Source: an uncultured Treponema sp.
GTDB lineage: Bacteria; Spirochaetota; Spirochaetia; Treponematales; Treponemataceae
NCBI GenBank assembly: GCA_937890485.1
Contig: CALBXN010000222.1
Coordinates: forward strand, 1-18,646
Length of the DNA: 18,646 bases
Reading direction: 5' to 3'
Position numbers and translations under genes: made by a program. The notes beneath the pieces are model-generated. The model saw only the letters and a list, made by a program, of their open reading frames with translations, did not search any database and was not told where the DNA came from. Below are positions 7,282-15,098 of this stretch, piece after piece. The stretch's first letter is position 1; each line of letters starts with the position of its first letter.

Positions 7282-8472
7282 ATGATAAAACTTTTAGCAT
7301 CAATTTTTATTAAAAACAAAGATGATTTTACAAATCCACAAGTAAGAAGACATTATGGAATTTTATGTGGTGCAGTTGGAATCATTTTAAATATTTTACT
7401 TTTCTGTGGAAAACTTTTTGCAGGATTTATTGCAAAATCAGTTGCAATTACTGCCGATGCTTTTAACAATCTTTCTGACGCAGGTTCTTCAATTATTTCA
7501 ATGATTGGTTTTAAGATGGCAGGAAAAAAACCTGATGCCGAACATCCTTTTGGTCATGGAAGAATCGAATATATTTCTGGACTCATCGTTTCTATGTTAA
7601 TTATTCTTATGGGTTTTGAACTTGCTTCTTCTTCCATCACAAATATTATTAATCCAGAAAAAACAGAATTTAGTCATCTTTCATTAATTATTCTTTGCGT
7701 TTCAATTTTAGTAAAAATCTACATGATTATTTACAATAAAAATATCGGAAATAAAATTTCATCTCCAACAATGAAAGCAACAGCTGCTGATAGTTTATCT
7801 GATGTAATTTCAAGTTGTGTTGTTTTACTCACAGTTTTAGTAACTGTTATTTTAGAAAAATATTTTAACACACAACTTAAATTTTCTTTAGACGGATTTG
7901 CAGGTTTAGCAGTTTCTATTTTTATTTTTTATTCAGGCTTTTCTTCTGCAAAAGAAACTTTAGAACCTTTACTTGGTTCAGTGCCTTCAAAAGAATTAGT
8001 TGATAACATTGAAGCTACCGTTATGAATCACGAACAAATTATTGGTATACACGATTTAATCATTCATGATTACGGCCCAGGAAGAATGATGATTTCTTTA
8101 CACGCAGAAGTTTCTTCAAAAAATGATTTTTTTGAAATTCATGATGTAATTGATAATATCGAAGTTGAAATTGCAAATAAATTTTCATGTGACTGTGTAA
8201 TTCACATGGACCCAATCGAAACCGATAACGAACAATTAAACCAAATGAAAAATTTTGTTAAAGAAGTTGTGCAAAGTATCAATTCAGAATTATCAATTCA
8301 TGATTTTAGATTTGTTCCAGGAAATACACATACAAATTTAATTTTTGACATCGTTTTAGAATCTTCTTTTATCGGAAAAGAAGAAGAACTTAGAAATTTA
8401 ATTTGCTCAAAAATAAAAGAAACAAATCCAGAATATAATTGTGTAATAAAATTTGATTTAAAATATGTTTAA
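7282..8472 (+). CDS. CDF-family divalent metal exporter, probable Mn2+ type
   Basis: This 396-residue cation diffusion facilitator has six predicted membrane helices and a cytoplasmic metal-sensing domain. The family motif HPFGHGRIEY is at 88-97. The transport-site residues read N62-x3-D66 in helix 2 (NNLSD) and D170-x3-D174 in helix 5 (DSLSD). Zinc and iron members such as YiiP carry D-x3-D and H-x3-D instead. The N-D-D-D set is known from manganese exporters such as streptococcal MntE, so Mn2+ export is the best guess. After the usual ZT-dimer domain (about 210-295) there is an extra C-terminal ferredoxin-like stretch (about 300-396), seen in longer Firmicute-type members. The AAGGA ribosome site is well placed. 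The last codons overlap an inverted repeat shared with the converging PAP2 gene. Confidence 0.9.
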   Translation: MIKLLASIFIKNKDDFTNPQVRRHYGILCGAVGIILNILLFCGKLFAGFIAKSVAITADAFNNLSDAGSSIISMIGFKMAGKKPDAEHPFGHGRIEYISGLIVSMLIILMGFELASSSITNIINPEKTEFSHLSLIILCVSILVKIYMIIYNKNIGNKISSPTMKATAADSLSDVISSCVVLLTVLVTVILEKYFNTQLKFSLDGFAGLAVSIFIFYSGFSSAKETLEPLLGSVPSKELVDNIEATVMNHEQIIGIHDLIIHDYGPGRMMISLHAEVSSKNDFFEIHDVIDNIEVEIANKFSCDCVIHMDPIETDNEQLNQMKNFVKEVVQSINSELSIHDFRFVPGNTHTNLIFDIVLESSFIGKEEELRNLICSKIKETNPEYNCVIKFDLKYV

Positions 8473-8499
8473 TTTTTATTTATAGTTTTATTACACAAT
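8438..8499. repeat. 14-bp perfect inverted repeat spanning two converging gene ends
   Basis: ATTGTGTAATAAAA (8438-8451) and TTTTATTACACAAT (8486-8499) are exact reverse complements, with a 34-base loop holding both stop codons. Each arm codes for the C-terminus of one gene: NCVIKF on the plus strand (CDF) and YCVIKL on the minus strand (PAP2). It may act as a weak bidirectional terminator or RNA 3'-end stem, though the stem is AT-rich and no long T-run follows. Confidence 0.6.
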
Positions 8500-9322
8500 A
8501 AATTGAATTTGGTAATAAATTTATACTCGCTTGTTCTATTTTATCGTCATCAATTTTATTGTTGATTTTTCTATTAATAATAGAATTTAGCTCATGTAAA
8601 AATGGAACACCTATTCCTACTACTGTACCTAAAGTTGCACCTGCTAAAACATCACTAAGAAAATGACATCCTCCTATCATTCTTAAACTTGATGTTATTG
8701 CTGCTAAAGAAAAACTTCCCATAATCACTGGAACTTTCCATTTAGACTCTGGAAAATATTTTGAAAAAACATAGCTACCAAAACTTGCACCCATAAAAGA
8801 AAGGGTAGTGTGTCCTGATAAAAATGAATTATGATAATCACCTTCTGTTATTTCTTCCATTGGCTTATTTTCAAAATACATATAAGGTCGCTCTCTGTAT
8901 ACACCTAACTTTATTAAATCTTTTAAACCAAAAGCTAAAGTAAATGCTTCTAAATACATCGTTCCCCAAGTTAAATATTCACTAGAGTTTGTAGCAAACA
9001 ATGTAAATGGAGTACATAATGTTAAATACATTAATACATCACTTGTAATATCTACATTTTTTGAATAAGGTTGAGCCATCCACCTATCAAAGGAATTTAC
9101 AGAATTTAAATCCCTAACTTCATTTGGGTTATAAACAATTTGTTCTGATTCAATAAATTGTGACAATACAAATGTAGTTAAACTAGTAATTCCTAAAGGA
9201 ATATCTACGGCTAATGAAAGTTCAAAGGGAGAATTTGATTTTTCATTATTTAAATTCTGAGCAAAAATTAAATTTGTAAAAACAACCAAAACTAAAAAAA
9301 ATATAATTTTTTTGCAATTCAT
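8480..9322 (-). CDS. Secreted/membrane PAP2-family phosphatase
   Basis: This 280-residue protein starts with a signal peptide (NCKKIIFFLVLVVFTNLIFA, probable cleavage after Ala21). It carries the three PAP2 / acid-phosphatase motifs: K138-x6-R145-P146 (KLGVYRERP), S169-G-H171 (SFLSGHT) and R214-x5-H220-x3-D224 (SLRMIGGCHFLSD). His171 and His220 are the expected catalytic pair. Family members remove phosphate from phosphatidic acid, undecaprenyl diphosphate or lipid A; the substrate here is unknown. Several hydrophobic segments suggest membrane association at the periplasmic side. An AAAGGA ribosome site precedes the ATG. It is divergent from the Rrf2 gene with only 61 bases between, so both could share control. 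It converges on the CDF gene with a 7-base gap. Confidence 0.85.
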   Translation of the reverse strand: MNCKKIIFFLVLVVFTNLIFAQNLNNEKSNSPFELSLAVDIPLGITSLTTFVLSQFIESEQIVYNPNEVRDLNSVNSFDRWMAQPYSKNVDITSDVLMYLTLCTPFTLFATNSSEYLTWGTMYLEAFTLAFGLKDLIKLGVYRERPYMYFENKPMEEITEGDYHNSFLSGHTTLSFMGASFGSYVFSKYFPESKWKVPVIMGSFSLAAITSSLRMIGGCHFLSDVLAGATLGTVVGIGVPFLHELNSIINRKINNKIDDDKIEQASINLLPNSIYCVIKL

Positions 9323-9348
9323 AAAATTATAATCCTTTGTTATATTTA

Positions 9349-9379
9349 TTGAATTCTTCTAATTATTATAATATAATTA
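9349..9379 (+). promoter_or_regulatory. Promoter and possible operator dyad for the Rrf2 gene
   Basis: TTGAAT (9349-9354) and TATAAT (9372-9377), 17 bases apart, would start transcription at about 9384, the first base of the ATG; no ribosome site is visible, so this transcript looks leaderless. A dyad TAATTAT (9360-9366) / ATAATTA (9373-9379) overlaps the -10 and could be the regulator's own operator. The region is so AT-rich that the dyad could be chance. Confidence 0.45.
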
Positions 9380-9383
9380 TAGT

Positions 9384-9794
9384 ATGAAAATTTCAACAAA
9401 AGGTAGATATGCCTTAAAAATGATGCTAGATATAGCACAACAAGATAATTCTGTTTTTACACCCTTAAAAGATATTTCTGAAAGACAACACATTTCTATG
9501 AAATATCTTGAACAAATTACTTCTATGTTAAATAAACAAAAATTTTTAATAAGCAATAGAGGTCCTCTAGGTGGATATAAACTTGCAAAAAAACCTGAAG
9601 AATACTCTATTGGTGAAATTATAAGAGCCACAGAAGGTCCTATCATTCCTGTTGATTGTCTTAGTAATCCTGAATTTTGTAGAAATCCAAAACCAAATTG
9701 TTTATCCCAAAATTTTTGGAGAAGTCTACAAAAAAATATTGATGATTATCTAGATAGAATTACTTTGAAAGATGTTTTAGACAACAACTTATAA
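9384..9794 (+). CDS. Rrf2-family transcriptional regulator (IscR/CymR-like, three Cys)
   Basis: The 136-residue protein has the Rrf2 winged-helix fold: MKISTKGRYALKMMLDIA at the start, recognition-helix region ISMKYLEQITSMLNKQKF (37-54), the wing ISNRGPLGGYKLAK (56-69) and the dimer helix around IGEIIRATEGP (76-86). Three cysteines, C92, C99 and C106, sit where IscR binds a [2Fe-2S] cluster, so redox or Fe-S sensing is plausible. In E. coli IscR the Cys spacing is five residues and a His three after the last Cys is the fourth ligand; here the spacing is six and the equivalent position is Gln109. No isc or suf gene is adjacent. It is divergent from the PAP2 gene and ends before a strong terminator. 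Confidence 0.9.
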   Translation: MKISTKGRYALKMMLDIAQQDNSVFTPLKDISERQHISMKYLEQITSMLNKQKFLISNRGPLGGYKLAKKPEEYSIGEIIRATEGPIIPVDCLSNPEFCRNPKPNCLSQNFWRSLQKNIDDYLDRITLKDVLDNNL

Positions 9795-9811
9795 TTTCTT
9801 TCACTTTTAAT

Positions 9812-9860
9812 AAAAAAGGCTGTCTTTTAGAATAAATTTTCTCAAGACAGCCTTTATTGT
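9812..9860. terminator. Bidirectional rho-independent terminator
   Basis: AAAGGCTGTCTT (9815-9826) and AAGACAGCCTTT (9844-9855) form a perfect 12-bp stem around a 17-base loop. An A-run precedes it and T-rich sequence follows, so it can end the plus-strand Rrf2 transcript and the minus-strand immunophilin transcript, both of which run into it. Confidence 0.9.
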
Positions 9861-9867
9861 TTGTATC

Positions 9868-10935
9868 TTATTTAACTGAAATTACTTCTACATCAAAAGC
9901 AATATATGCATTTCCTGGAATAACTCCACCTGCACCAGCTTCACCATAAGCTAAATCTGGCGGAAGTACCATAGTTCTTTTTTCGTTCAACTTCATATCT
10001 TGAACCATGATATCAAATCCTGGAATCATCTGACCACCAGCTGTTCTAAAGGTAAGTGGTTCATGAAAATCACTACTATCAAATACTTGGTCATTCATTA
10101 AGTAACCTTTATATTTTACAGTAACAGTTTTTCCTGCACCAATTTTTTCGCCTTTGCCTTCTGTTGTAGTTGTAAAATAAATTCCATCGCTAGTTTTTGT
10201 ACTTCCAGCAAATTTCTTTTCAACAAGTTCTATTGTTTTTTTGAAAGCTTCTTCTTTTGCTTTTCTATTTTTTTCTTTAAGTTCATTTAATCTAGTATTA
10301 AAATCTTCTTGTGTTGCTGTGAATGATTTTGCATCTTCACCTTGTCTAACAATAGTAACTTTCTTGATTTTATCACCTTGTTTTGTTTTGTTTACAATTT
10401 CTTGTCCAGCAACAACTTTTCCAAAAACTGTATGTTTTCCATCCAACCATGGTGTAGCAACATGTGTAATAAAGAATTGACTTCCGTTTGTTCCAGAACC
10501 ATTTGGTCCAGGTCCAGCATTTGCCATAGACAAAATTCCAGGACCTGTGTGTCTTAATTCTTCAACAATTTCGTCTGGGAATTTATATCCAGGTCCACCA
10601 GTACCATTTCCAGCTGGATCTCCACCTTGAATCATAAAATCTTGTCCATCACCATTTGCTTTACTAATTACACGATGAAAATTTAATCCATCATAAAAAG
10701 GTTTTCCTTTAGCGGCATCTAAAGTACCTTCTGCTAAACCTACAAAGTTTGTAACTGTTAAAGGTGTTTGTTTATAATGAAGTTCTAACACAATATTTCC
10801 TTGTGATGTTTCCATTATTGCAAATACACCATCTTTTCCTTCAATTGCTTTTAAGCTCTCACTCATAGGTGAACATCCTCCAATTGTAATTAAAATACTT
10901 GCACACAATAGAATGCAAATTAATTTTTTATTCAT
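9868..10935 (-). CDS. Dual-family immunophilin lipoprotein: cyclophilin + FKBP peptidyl-prolyl isomerase
   Basis: This 355-residue protein fuses two unrelated proline isomerases. Residues 1-21 are a lipoprotein signal (ITIGGC, lipid on Cys21). Residues about 36-200 are a cyclophilin with active-site FHRV (Arg88), MIQGGDP (101-107), GILSMANAGPGPNGS and SQFFIT, and WLDGKHTVFGKV (Trp163, His168). A charged helical linker (about 205-245) leads to an FKBP domain (about 265-355) with VTVKYKGYL, FDSS (Asp286), FRTAGGQMIPGFD and PPDLAYGEAGAGGVIPGNAY. Phe307 replaces the Trp at the base of the usual FKBP pocket. It probably folds proteins in the periplasm. The ATG directly abuts the upstream stop (TAAATG), with a GGAGG ribosome site inside the previous gene. 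It is last in the khpB group, just before the terminator. Confidence 0.95.
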   Translation of the reverse strand: MNKKLICILLCASILITIGGCSPMSESLKAIEGKDGVFAIMETSQGNIVLELHYKQTPLTVTNFVGLAEGTLDAAKGKPFYDGLNFHRVISKANGDGQDFMIQGGDPAGNGTGGPGYKFPDEIVEELRHTGPGILSMANAGPGPNGSGTNGSQFFITHVATPWLDGKHTVFGKVVAGQEIVNKTKQGDKIKKVTIVRQGEDAKSFTATQEDFNTRLNELKEKNRKAKEEAFKKTIELVEKKFAGSTKTSDGIYFTTTTEGKGEKIGAGKTVTVKYKGYLMNDQVFDSSDFHEPLTFRTAGGQMIPGFDIMVQDMKLNEKRTMVLPPDLAYGEAGAGGVIPGNAYIAFDVEVISVK

Positions 10936-11742
10936 TTAGTTCCTCCAAGATTTTTTGAACCAGTCAAATAATGCATCTGTTCTTGCTATAAAAGAATCAT
11001 AAATTTTATTCTTAAACAAAGCAGGAACATCCATTTTTGATTGTATATAAACATAAACTATAATTTCTTTTTCGCAATTTATTACATCAAGAAAAACTTG
11101 CATGTTATATGGATCAACTGCTTTTATAAAACCATAGTTTATATTGTCTACATTAATGTACTCAAAACAATTTTCAAAATCTTTTGAATCATTTGTTATT
11201 TCGCTTACATATTCACCAAAAGATTTATCATCTAGCAAAACATAAATTGGATTTTCATTAAAGTTAAAATTATCTGGTATTTTTTTTCGTTCTGTTGGAT
11301 TATTTACTGTATAAGCTTTTGAATACAAAGTTTCTATTCTTCGTCTTGAATTAGAATAATATTGTATTCCTTCCATTTTTGAAACTGAACGTAAAATCTT
11401 CTTGATTTTTTCATCTTCTGTTTTTTTATCAGCAAAAGATGTTTTTTCCAATCTATAAATTGATTCTATTGTGTAGTTTGGAATATCATTTCTTGAAGAT
11501 TGCCATTTTTTTATAGCTTTTTCAGCAAGTTCTAATTTTGGAAAAAATTTAAAATCTGAATTATCTTTATCTGTAAAAAATCTATCTATTTTGTTATTTT
11601 CTCTTAAAGATGAAACATATTCTTTGTCAATTATATCCTCAAGTTTAGGATATTCACCTTTAATTTCTTGTGAAAAAATATTAATTAAAAATGAAAAAAG
11701 GCATAAGAAAAAAACCCATGCCTTTTTTGTATTGTTTATCAC
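10936..11742 (-). CDS. Secreted protein of unknown function, spirochaete-type
   Basis: The start is a GTG at 11742 that overlaps the khpB stop (GTGA), with an AAGGGA ribosome site inside the last khpB codons; translation is almost certainly coupled. The 268-residue product has a signal peptide (FFLCLFSFLINIFS, then QE) and no further membrane helix, so it should be periplasmic. The body is basic and mixed alpha/beta, with stretches such as GIQYYSNSRRRIETLYSKAY and GEYVSEITNDSKD. It may belong to the spirochaetal DUF6675 family; that is from memory and unverified. It sits between an RNA-binding protein that pairs with YidC and an envelope foldase, so a role in envelope biogenesis is a reasonable but untested guess. 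Confidence 0.75.
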   Translation of the reverse strand: MINNTKKAWVFFLCLFSFLINIFSQEIKGEYPKLEDIIDKEYVSSLRENNKIDRFFTDKDNSDFKFFPKLELAEKAIKKWQSSRNDIPNYTIESIYRLEKTSFADKKTEDEKIKKILRSVSKMEGIQYYSNSRRRIETLYSKAYTVNNPTERKKIPDNFNFNENPIYVLLDDKSFGEYVSEITNDSKDFENCFEYINVDNINYGFIKAVDPYNMQVFLDVINCEKEIIVYVYIQSKMDVPALFKNKIYDSFIARTDALFDWFKKSWRN

Positions 11743-12437
11743 AAAATTCCCTTGTAAATTACACGAACTTGTTTGTAAAGTCCGTCGCCTTCGCTTTTTG
11801 TTTCTACATCACTTATATCATTAAGTGTTGTATGAATTAGGCGTCTTTCAAAAGGATTCATTGGTTCAAGTAAAATTGAATTTCTATGCATTCTTACTTT
11901 ATCAGCTGTTGTGTAAGCCAATCTTACCAATGATTCTTCTCTACGAATTCTATAATTTTCTGTATCAAGGATAATTCTATCATCTGCTCTACCTAATTTA
12001 CCTGCATAAACATTTGCAAGAAGTTGTAAAGCATCAAGATTTTTACCTTTTCTACCAATTAAAATTGATGAATAAGAAGAATTTAATTTTAATCCAATTT
12101 TATGTTCTTCTCTAAACATGATATCAACAGTTGCTTTGTATCCCATCTTATTTATGATAGTTTCAATAAATTCAACAAGTTTTTCCTCAAATTCATCTTG
12201 TGGAACAGGATTTGCAAAAAGTCTTTCTGAATGTGGAATATGTCCATCAAATTCAGAATTATCATTTCTTTCTTTTTCTTGAGTATGAACTCTAATCTTT
12301 ACATAACCCTTTTTGAAAAGGCTATTTTTTTGAGATTCAAGGATTTCAACATCAAATTGATCTTTTTCAAGACCTAATTCTGCAGCAGCTATTTCAATAG
12401 CATCTTTTTCGTTTTTTCCTTCAAATTCGTATATCAT
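11739..12437 (-). CDS. khpB: KhpB/Jag RNA-binding protein (Jag-N, KH, R3H)
   Basis: The 232-residue protein has the full Jag/KhpB architecture. The Jag-N domain (1-50) contains KNEKDAIEIAAAELGL and SLFKKGYVKIRV. A type-II KH domain (about 100-155) has the nucleic-acid-binding GRKG loop at 128-131 (IGRKGKNLDALQLL). The R3H domain (about 160-232) has R198-x3-H202 in PFERRLIHTTL. KhpB binds RNA together with KhpA and is implicated in cell shape and membrane-protein expression in Firmicutes; its gene commonly follows yidC, as here. An AGGAG ribosome site lies before the ATG. Its last codons overlap the next gene. Confidence 0.93.
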   Translation of the reverse strand: MIYEFEGKNEKDAIEIAAAELGLEKDQFDVEILESQKNSLFKKGYVKIRVHTQEKERNDNSEFDGHIPHSERLFANPVPQDEFEEKLVEFIETIINKMGYKATVDIMFREEHKIGLKLNSSYSSILIGRKGKNLDALQLLANVYAGKLGRADDRIILDTENYRIRREESLVRLAYTTADKVRMHRNSILLEPMNPFERRLIHTTLNDISDVETKSEGDGLYKQVRVIYKGIL

Positions 12438-12488
12438 TAAATCGCTCCTAGCAATATAAGTTTTATCTATTTGTAAATTTTTTGCAAA

Positions 12489-14267
12489 TTATTTTTTCTT
12501 TTTTCTTGGCACAAAAACAGGAATTTCATTTTCTTTTGATTTTTCCATTTCTGCTTTCTTTGCTTTCATCATTTTATTAATGAAAATTTGTTGTATCATT
12601 GTTAAAATATTACTTACTGTCCAATACAACAACAATCCAGATGGTGAATTATAAAAGATAAAGAAGAAAATAATTGGCATACCATACATCATAAACTTCA
12701 TTTGTCCATTACTTTGTGTTGGTGTACTTGCACTTGTCATCTTTCCATAAAACAACTGAGATATCAAATAGATTACAGGTAAAAGTCTAATTTGATTACC
12801 AAGTAAAGGAAGATTGAATTTCAAAGTATAAATGCTATCTCCAACTGAAAGATCTGGAATCCAACCAGGAATAAACATTGCACCTCTAAACTCAAAATAG
12901 TTGTTAAAAAGATTAAACATTGCAATAATTAAAGGAAATTGAATTAATAATGGCAAACAACCCATAAGTGGATTATATCCTGTTTCTTTATACAATTTTG
13001 CCATTTCAACATTCATTTTTTCTGGATTATCTTTATACTTTGTTTGAAGTTCTTGAATTTTTGGTTGAAATTCTTGCATTTTCAAAGTTGATTCTGAACT
13101 TTTCTTTGTTAATGGATAAATTACCAAACGCAATAAAATTGTCATGATAATAATAGCAACACCCCAGTTAGGAATTACTTTATATATCATTTCCATAATC
13201 CATTTCATTGCAATTTCAAGCCATGACAAAAGTCCAGATGTATTTAAACTATCATTCAATCTTAAACCAGAAAGTTTCCATTCATTATCTGTACTTCTAT
13301 TATAAATTCTTAAATCTTGTTCAGTTCTTGGTCCTACATAAATATAATATGTATCTGTTACACTATTTTGCATTATAGGATTTCTAGTTAACATAACTTG
13401 AGCATTGGCATAATCATTTTTATCAAGTTGTGTCGAATATGTAACATCTCCCATATTAATTGGAGTTTCTGGAACTACAAGGAAAGTAAAATATTTACCA
13501 GCTACACCTGTCCAAGAATAATCTTTGTCATAAGTTTTCATTTGATTATTACCAAGAACTTGTTTTTTCTGTTTGTTATTAGTAAATGACATAAAAGTTC
13601 GGTTTTCATATTTATCTTTTTTTCTATCAAAATATGGACCGATTTGAGGTGAAGTTCTTAAAGTATAAGCTGATTGATTAAAATCAAGATATTGCATTTG
13701 ATCATTGCCATCAATTGAAATATCCAATTTAAAAAGATAATCGTTTTCATTAAAAGTATATTTTTTTGTTAATACAAAAGTACTACTTGAACCATCAACA
13801 TTTTTTACTGTAAATTCTTTAGAAAAACTATAAATTAAATCACTAATTTTTGTTACAACAAAATTTTCGTTGATAATATTGTTTACAGCGTTTCCAAAAG
13901 AAACTGAACATGCTCTATTCATTTCTGAAATTGAATCAGCCATTTGAACATATCCGTCTTTATCGTTATGTTCTAAAAGTTCATAACTTATTATATCTCC
14001 ACCCTTATTTGTAAGGACAATTTTAGCTTTTCCAGTATTTACTGTAACTTGCTCTTCTGGAATATTTTCTGTAGCATTAATTTCAGTTTGAATTATTTTT
14101 TCTTCTGGAATTACTTGTTCTGTAATAACTTCAGTATCTGAAGTTGCAATTTCTTGTTCTTGAACTACTGATTGTTGCTTAGGAGGAAAGAAATAATTTT
14201 GCAACATCATTGAACCAATTAAAACGATTGAAGAAAGAACAATAGCCCATATAGTATTTTTTTCCAT
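12489..14267 (-). CDS. yidC: YidC membrane protein insertase
   Basis: This 592-residue insertase is of the Gram-negative type. An N-terminal membrane helix (about 5-25) is followed by an acidic linker (35-75), a large periplasmic P1 domain (about 78-335) and the conserved five-helix core (about 345-560). The core keeps the conserved groove arginine (Arg380 in TILLRLVIYPLT), the QEFQPKIQELQTKY cytoplasmic hairpin, GCLPLLIQFPLIIAMFNLF (436-454) and the last-helix signature LLYWTVSNILTMIQQIFINK. The C-terminus is basic (VPRKKKK), as expected for ribosome contact. It inserts inner-membrane proteins alone or with SecYEG. An AGGAG ribosome site is present. It follows yidD by 15 bases. Confidence 0.97.
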   Translation of the reverse strand: MEKNTIWAIVLSSIVLIGSMMLQNYFFPPKQQSVVQEQEIATSDTEVITEQVIPEEKIIQTEINATENIPEEQVTVNTGKAKIVLTNKGGDIISYELLEHNDKDGYVQMADSISEMNRACSVSFGNAVNNIINENFVVTKISDLIYSFSKEFTVKNVDGSSSTFVLTKKYTFNENDYLFKLDISIDGNDQMQYLDFNQSAYTLRTSPQIGPYFDRKKDKYENRTFMSFTNNKQKKQVLGNNQMKTYDKDYSWTGVAGKYFTFLVVPETPINMGDVTYSTQLDKNDYANAQVMLTRNPIMQNSVTDTYYIYVGPRTEQDLRIYNRSTDNEWKLSGLRLNDSLNTSGLLSWLEIAMKWIMEMIYKVIPNWGVAIIIMTILLRLVIYPLTKKSSESTLKMQEFQPKIQELQTKYKDNPEKMNVEMAKLYKETGYNPLMGCLPLLIQFPLIIAMFNLFNNYFEFRGAMFIPGWIPDLSVGDSIYTLKFNLPLLGNQIRLLPVIYLISQLFYGKMTSASTPTQSNGQMKFMMYGMPIIFFFIFYNSPSGLLLYWTVSNILTMIQQIFINKMMKAKKAEMEKSKENEIPVFVPRKKKK

Positions 14268-14282
14268 GATTTCTCCTATTTT

Positions 14283-14504
14283 CTATGGAACAGGGTCATA
14301 TCCACCTTTTGAAAAAGGATGACACCTTAAAATCCTTTTGATTGAAAGATAAATCCCTTTCATGGGACCATATTTTTCGATTGCTTGTAAAGCATAATTA
14401 GAACATGTAGGATAAAACCTACAACATGGAGGAAAAAGAGGAGAGATACAAACTTGATAAAACCGAATTATACAAAAACAAAATTTTTTGAAAAAATTTC
14501 TCAT
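14283..14504 (-). CDS. yidD: YidD membrane protein insertion efficiency factor
   Basis: I chose the ATG at 14504 (MRNFFKKFCF; 73 residues) because it overlaps the rnpA stop as ATGA, the usual coupled arrangement. An upstream ATG at 14531 would give 82 residues and a 31-base overlap. The family signature is clear: IRFYQVCISPLFPPCCRFYP, then TCSNYALQAIEKYGPMKG, RILRCHPFSKGGYDPVP. YidD is a small amphipathic protein at the inner membrane that helps YidC-dependent insertion. The gene sits between rnpA and yidC, its standard position. Confidence 0.93.
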   Translation of the reverse strand: MRNFFKKFCFCIIRFYQVCISPLFPPCCRFYPTCSNYALQAIEKYGPMKGIYLSIKRILRCHPFSKGGYDPVP

Positions 14505-14863
14505 ACTTGTAAAATTCCAGCTTTTAAGCATAATGAACGAAATTGAGCACTTCTTTGATAGAAATCATCATTACCAGGATACACCAAAAGTAACATATCA
14601 TATCCAGATTTTAAACTCATTTTATAATGTCTGTAAACTTCACGACTTATGCGTTTAGATTTGTTTCTTTGTACGGCGTTTCCATAACCCCGTGGGATGG
14701 CAAAAGCGATTCTGTTTATACTAAGTTGATTTGGTAAATAAAATAATTTAGCACCCTTAGTGCTTAATTTATTCCCTAATTTAAACAACTTCTTAATATC
14801 TGAAGAGCGTTTTACTCGCTCTTCACGAGTAAAACGTCCGGTTTTAAATAAGCCTGTTCCCAT
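14501..14863 (-). CDS. rnpA: Ribonuclease P protein component
   Basis: The 120-residue basic protein contains the RnpA RNA-binding signature RNKSKRISREVYR (66-78) preceded by FAIPRGYGNAVQ. It is the protein subunit that helps the RNase P RNA cut 5' leaders from tRNA precursors. The N-terminal GLFKTGRFTREERVKRSSDI matches the family start. It lies 16 bases after rpmH and overlaps yidD by four bases, so the three genes are probably cotranscribed. The RNA subunit gene (rnpB) is not in this window. Confidence 0.95.
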   Translation of the reverse strand: MGTGLFKTGRFTREERVKRSSDIKKLFKLGNKLSTKGAKLFYLPNQLSINRIAFAIPRGYGNAVQRNKSKRISREVYRHYKMSLKSGYDMLLLVYPGNDDFYQRSAQFRSLCLKAGILQV

Positions 14864-14879
14864 TCCTTTTTACTAATAA

Positions 14880-15035
14880 TTAGTATGGTTTCTTTTCGTC
14901 AGAAACAGAAAGCTTTTTGCGTCCTTTAGCTCTTCGTCTTTTTAATACCAAGCGACCACCACGAGTCTTCATTCTTGCACGAAATCCAAATTTTCTATTG
15001 CGTTTTACTTTACTTGGTTGATATGTTCTTAACAT
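14880..15035 (-). CDS. rpmH: 50S ribosomal protein L34
   Basis: The 51-residue product starts MLRTYQPSKVKRNRKFGFRA and continues RMKTRGGRLVLKRRRAKGRK, an unmistakable L34 with a short extra tail (SVSDEKKPY). L34 is usually about 44-46 residues, so the tail adds five or more. An AGGAG ribosome site lies nine bases before the ATG, and a TATAAT promoter element with a hairpin lies in the leader. It is transcribed in the same direction as dnaA-dnaN-recF, not divergently from dnaA as in most bacteria. Confidence 0.97.
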   Translation of the reverse strand: MLRTYQPSKVKRNRKFGFRARMKTRGGRLVLKRRRAKGRKKLSVSDEKKPY

Positions 15036-15056
15036 GGAACACGTCTCCTTTATGTT

Positions 15057-15078
15057 AAGACTTAACTTAATAAGTCTT
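15057..15078 (-). other. Hairpin in the rpmH leader
   Basis: AAGACTTA (15057-15064) and TAAGTCTT (15071-15078) form a perfect 8-bp stem with a six-base loop, ending just upstream of the rpmH ribosome site. No T-run follows on the minus strand, so it is more likely a leader structure than a terminator of the DUF721 gene. Confidence 0.5.
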
Positions 15079-15098
15079 GAATTTTGCTAATAAAATAG

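Noticed and set aside
10241..10557. Two overlapping plus-strand ORFs inside the immunophilin gene
   Set aside because: They are antisense shadows of a strongly conserved cyclophilin coding region, without ribosome sites or recognisable domains.
12438..12488. Possible terminator or separate promoter between yidC and khpB
   Set aside because: Only a four-base stem (TTTG/CAAA) in an A/T-rich gap; no T-run or convincing -10/-35 pair.
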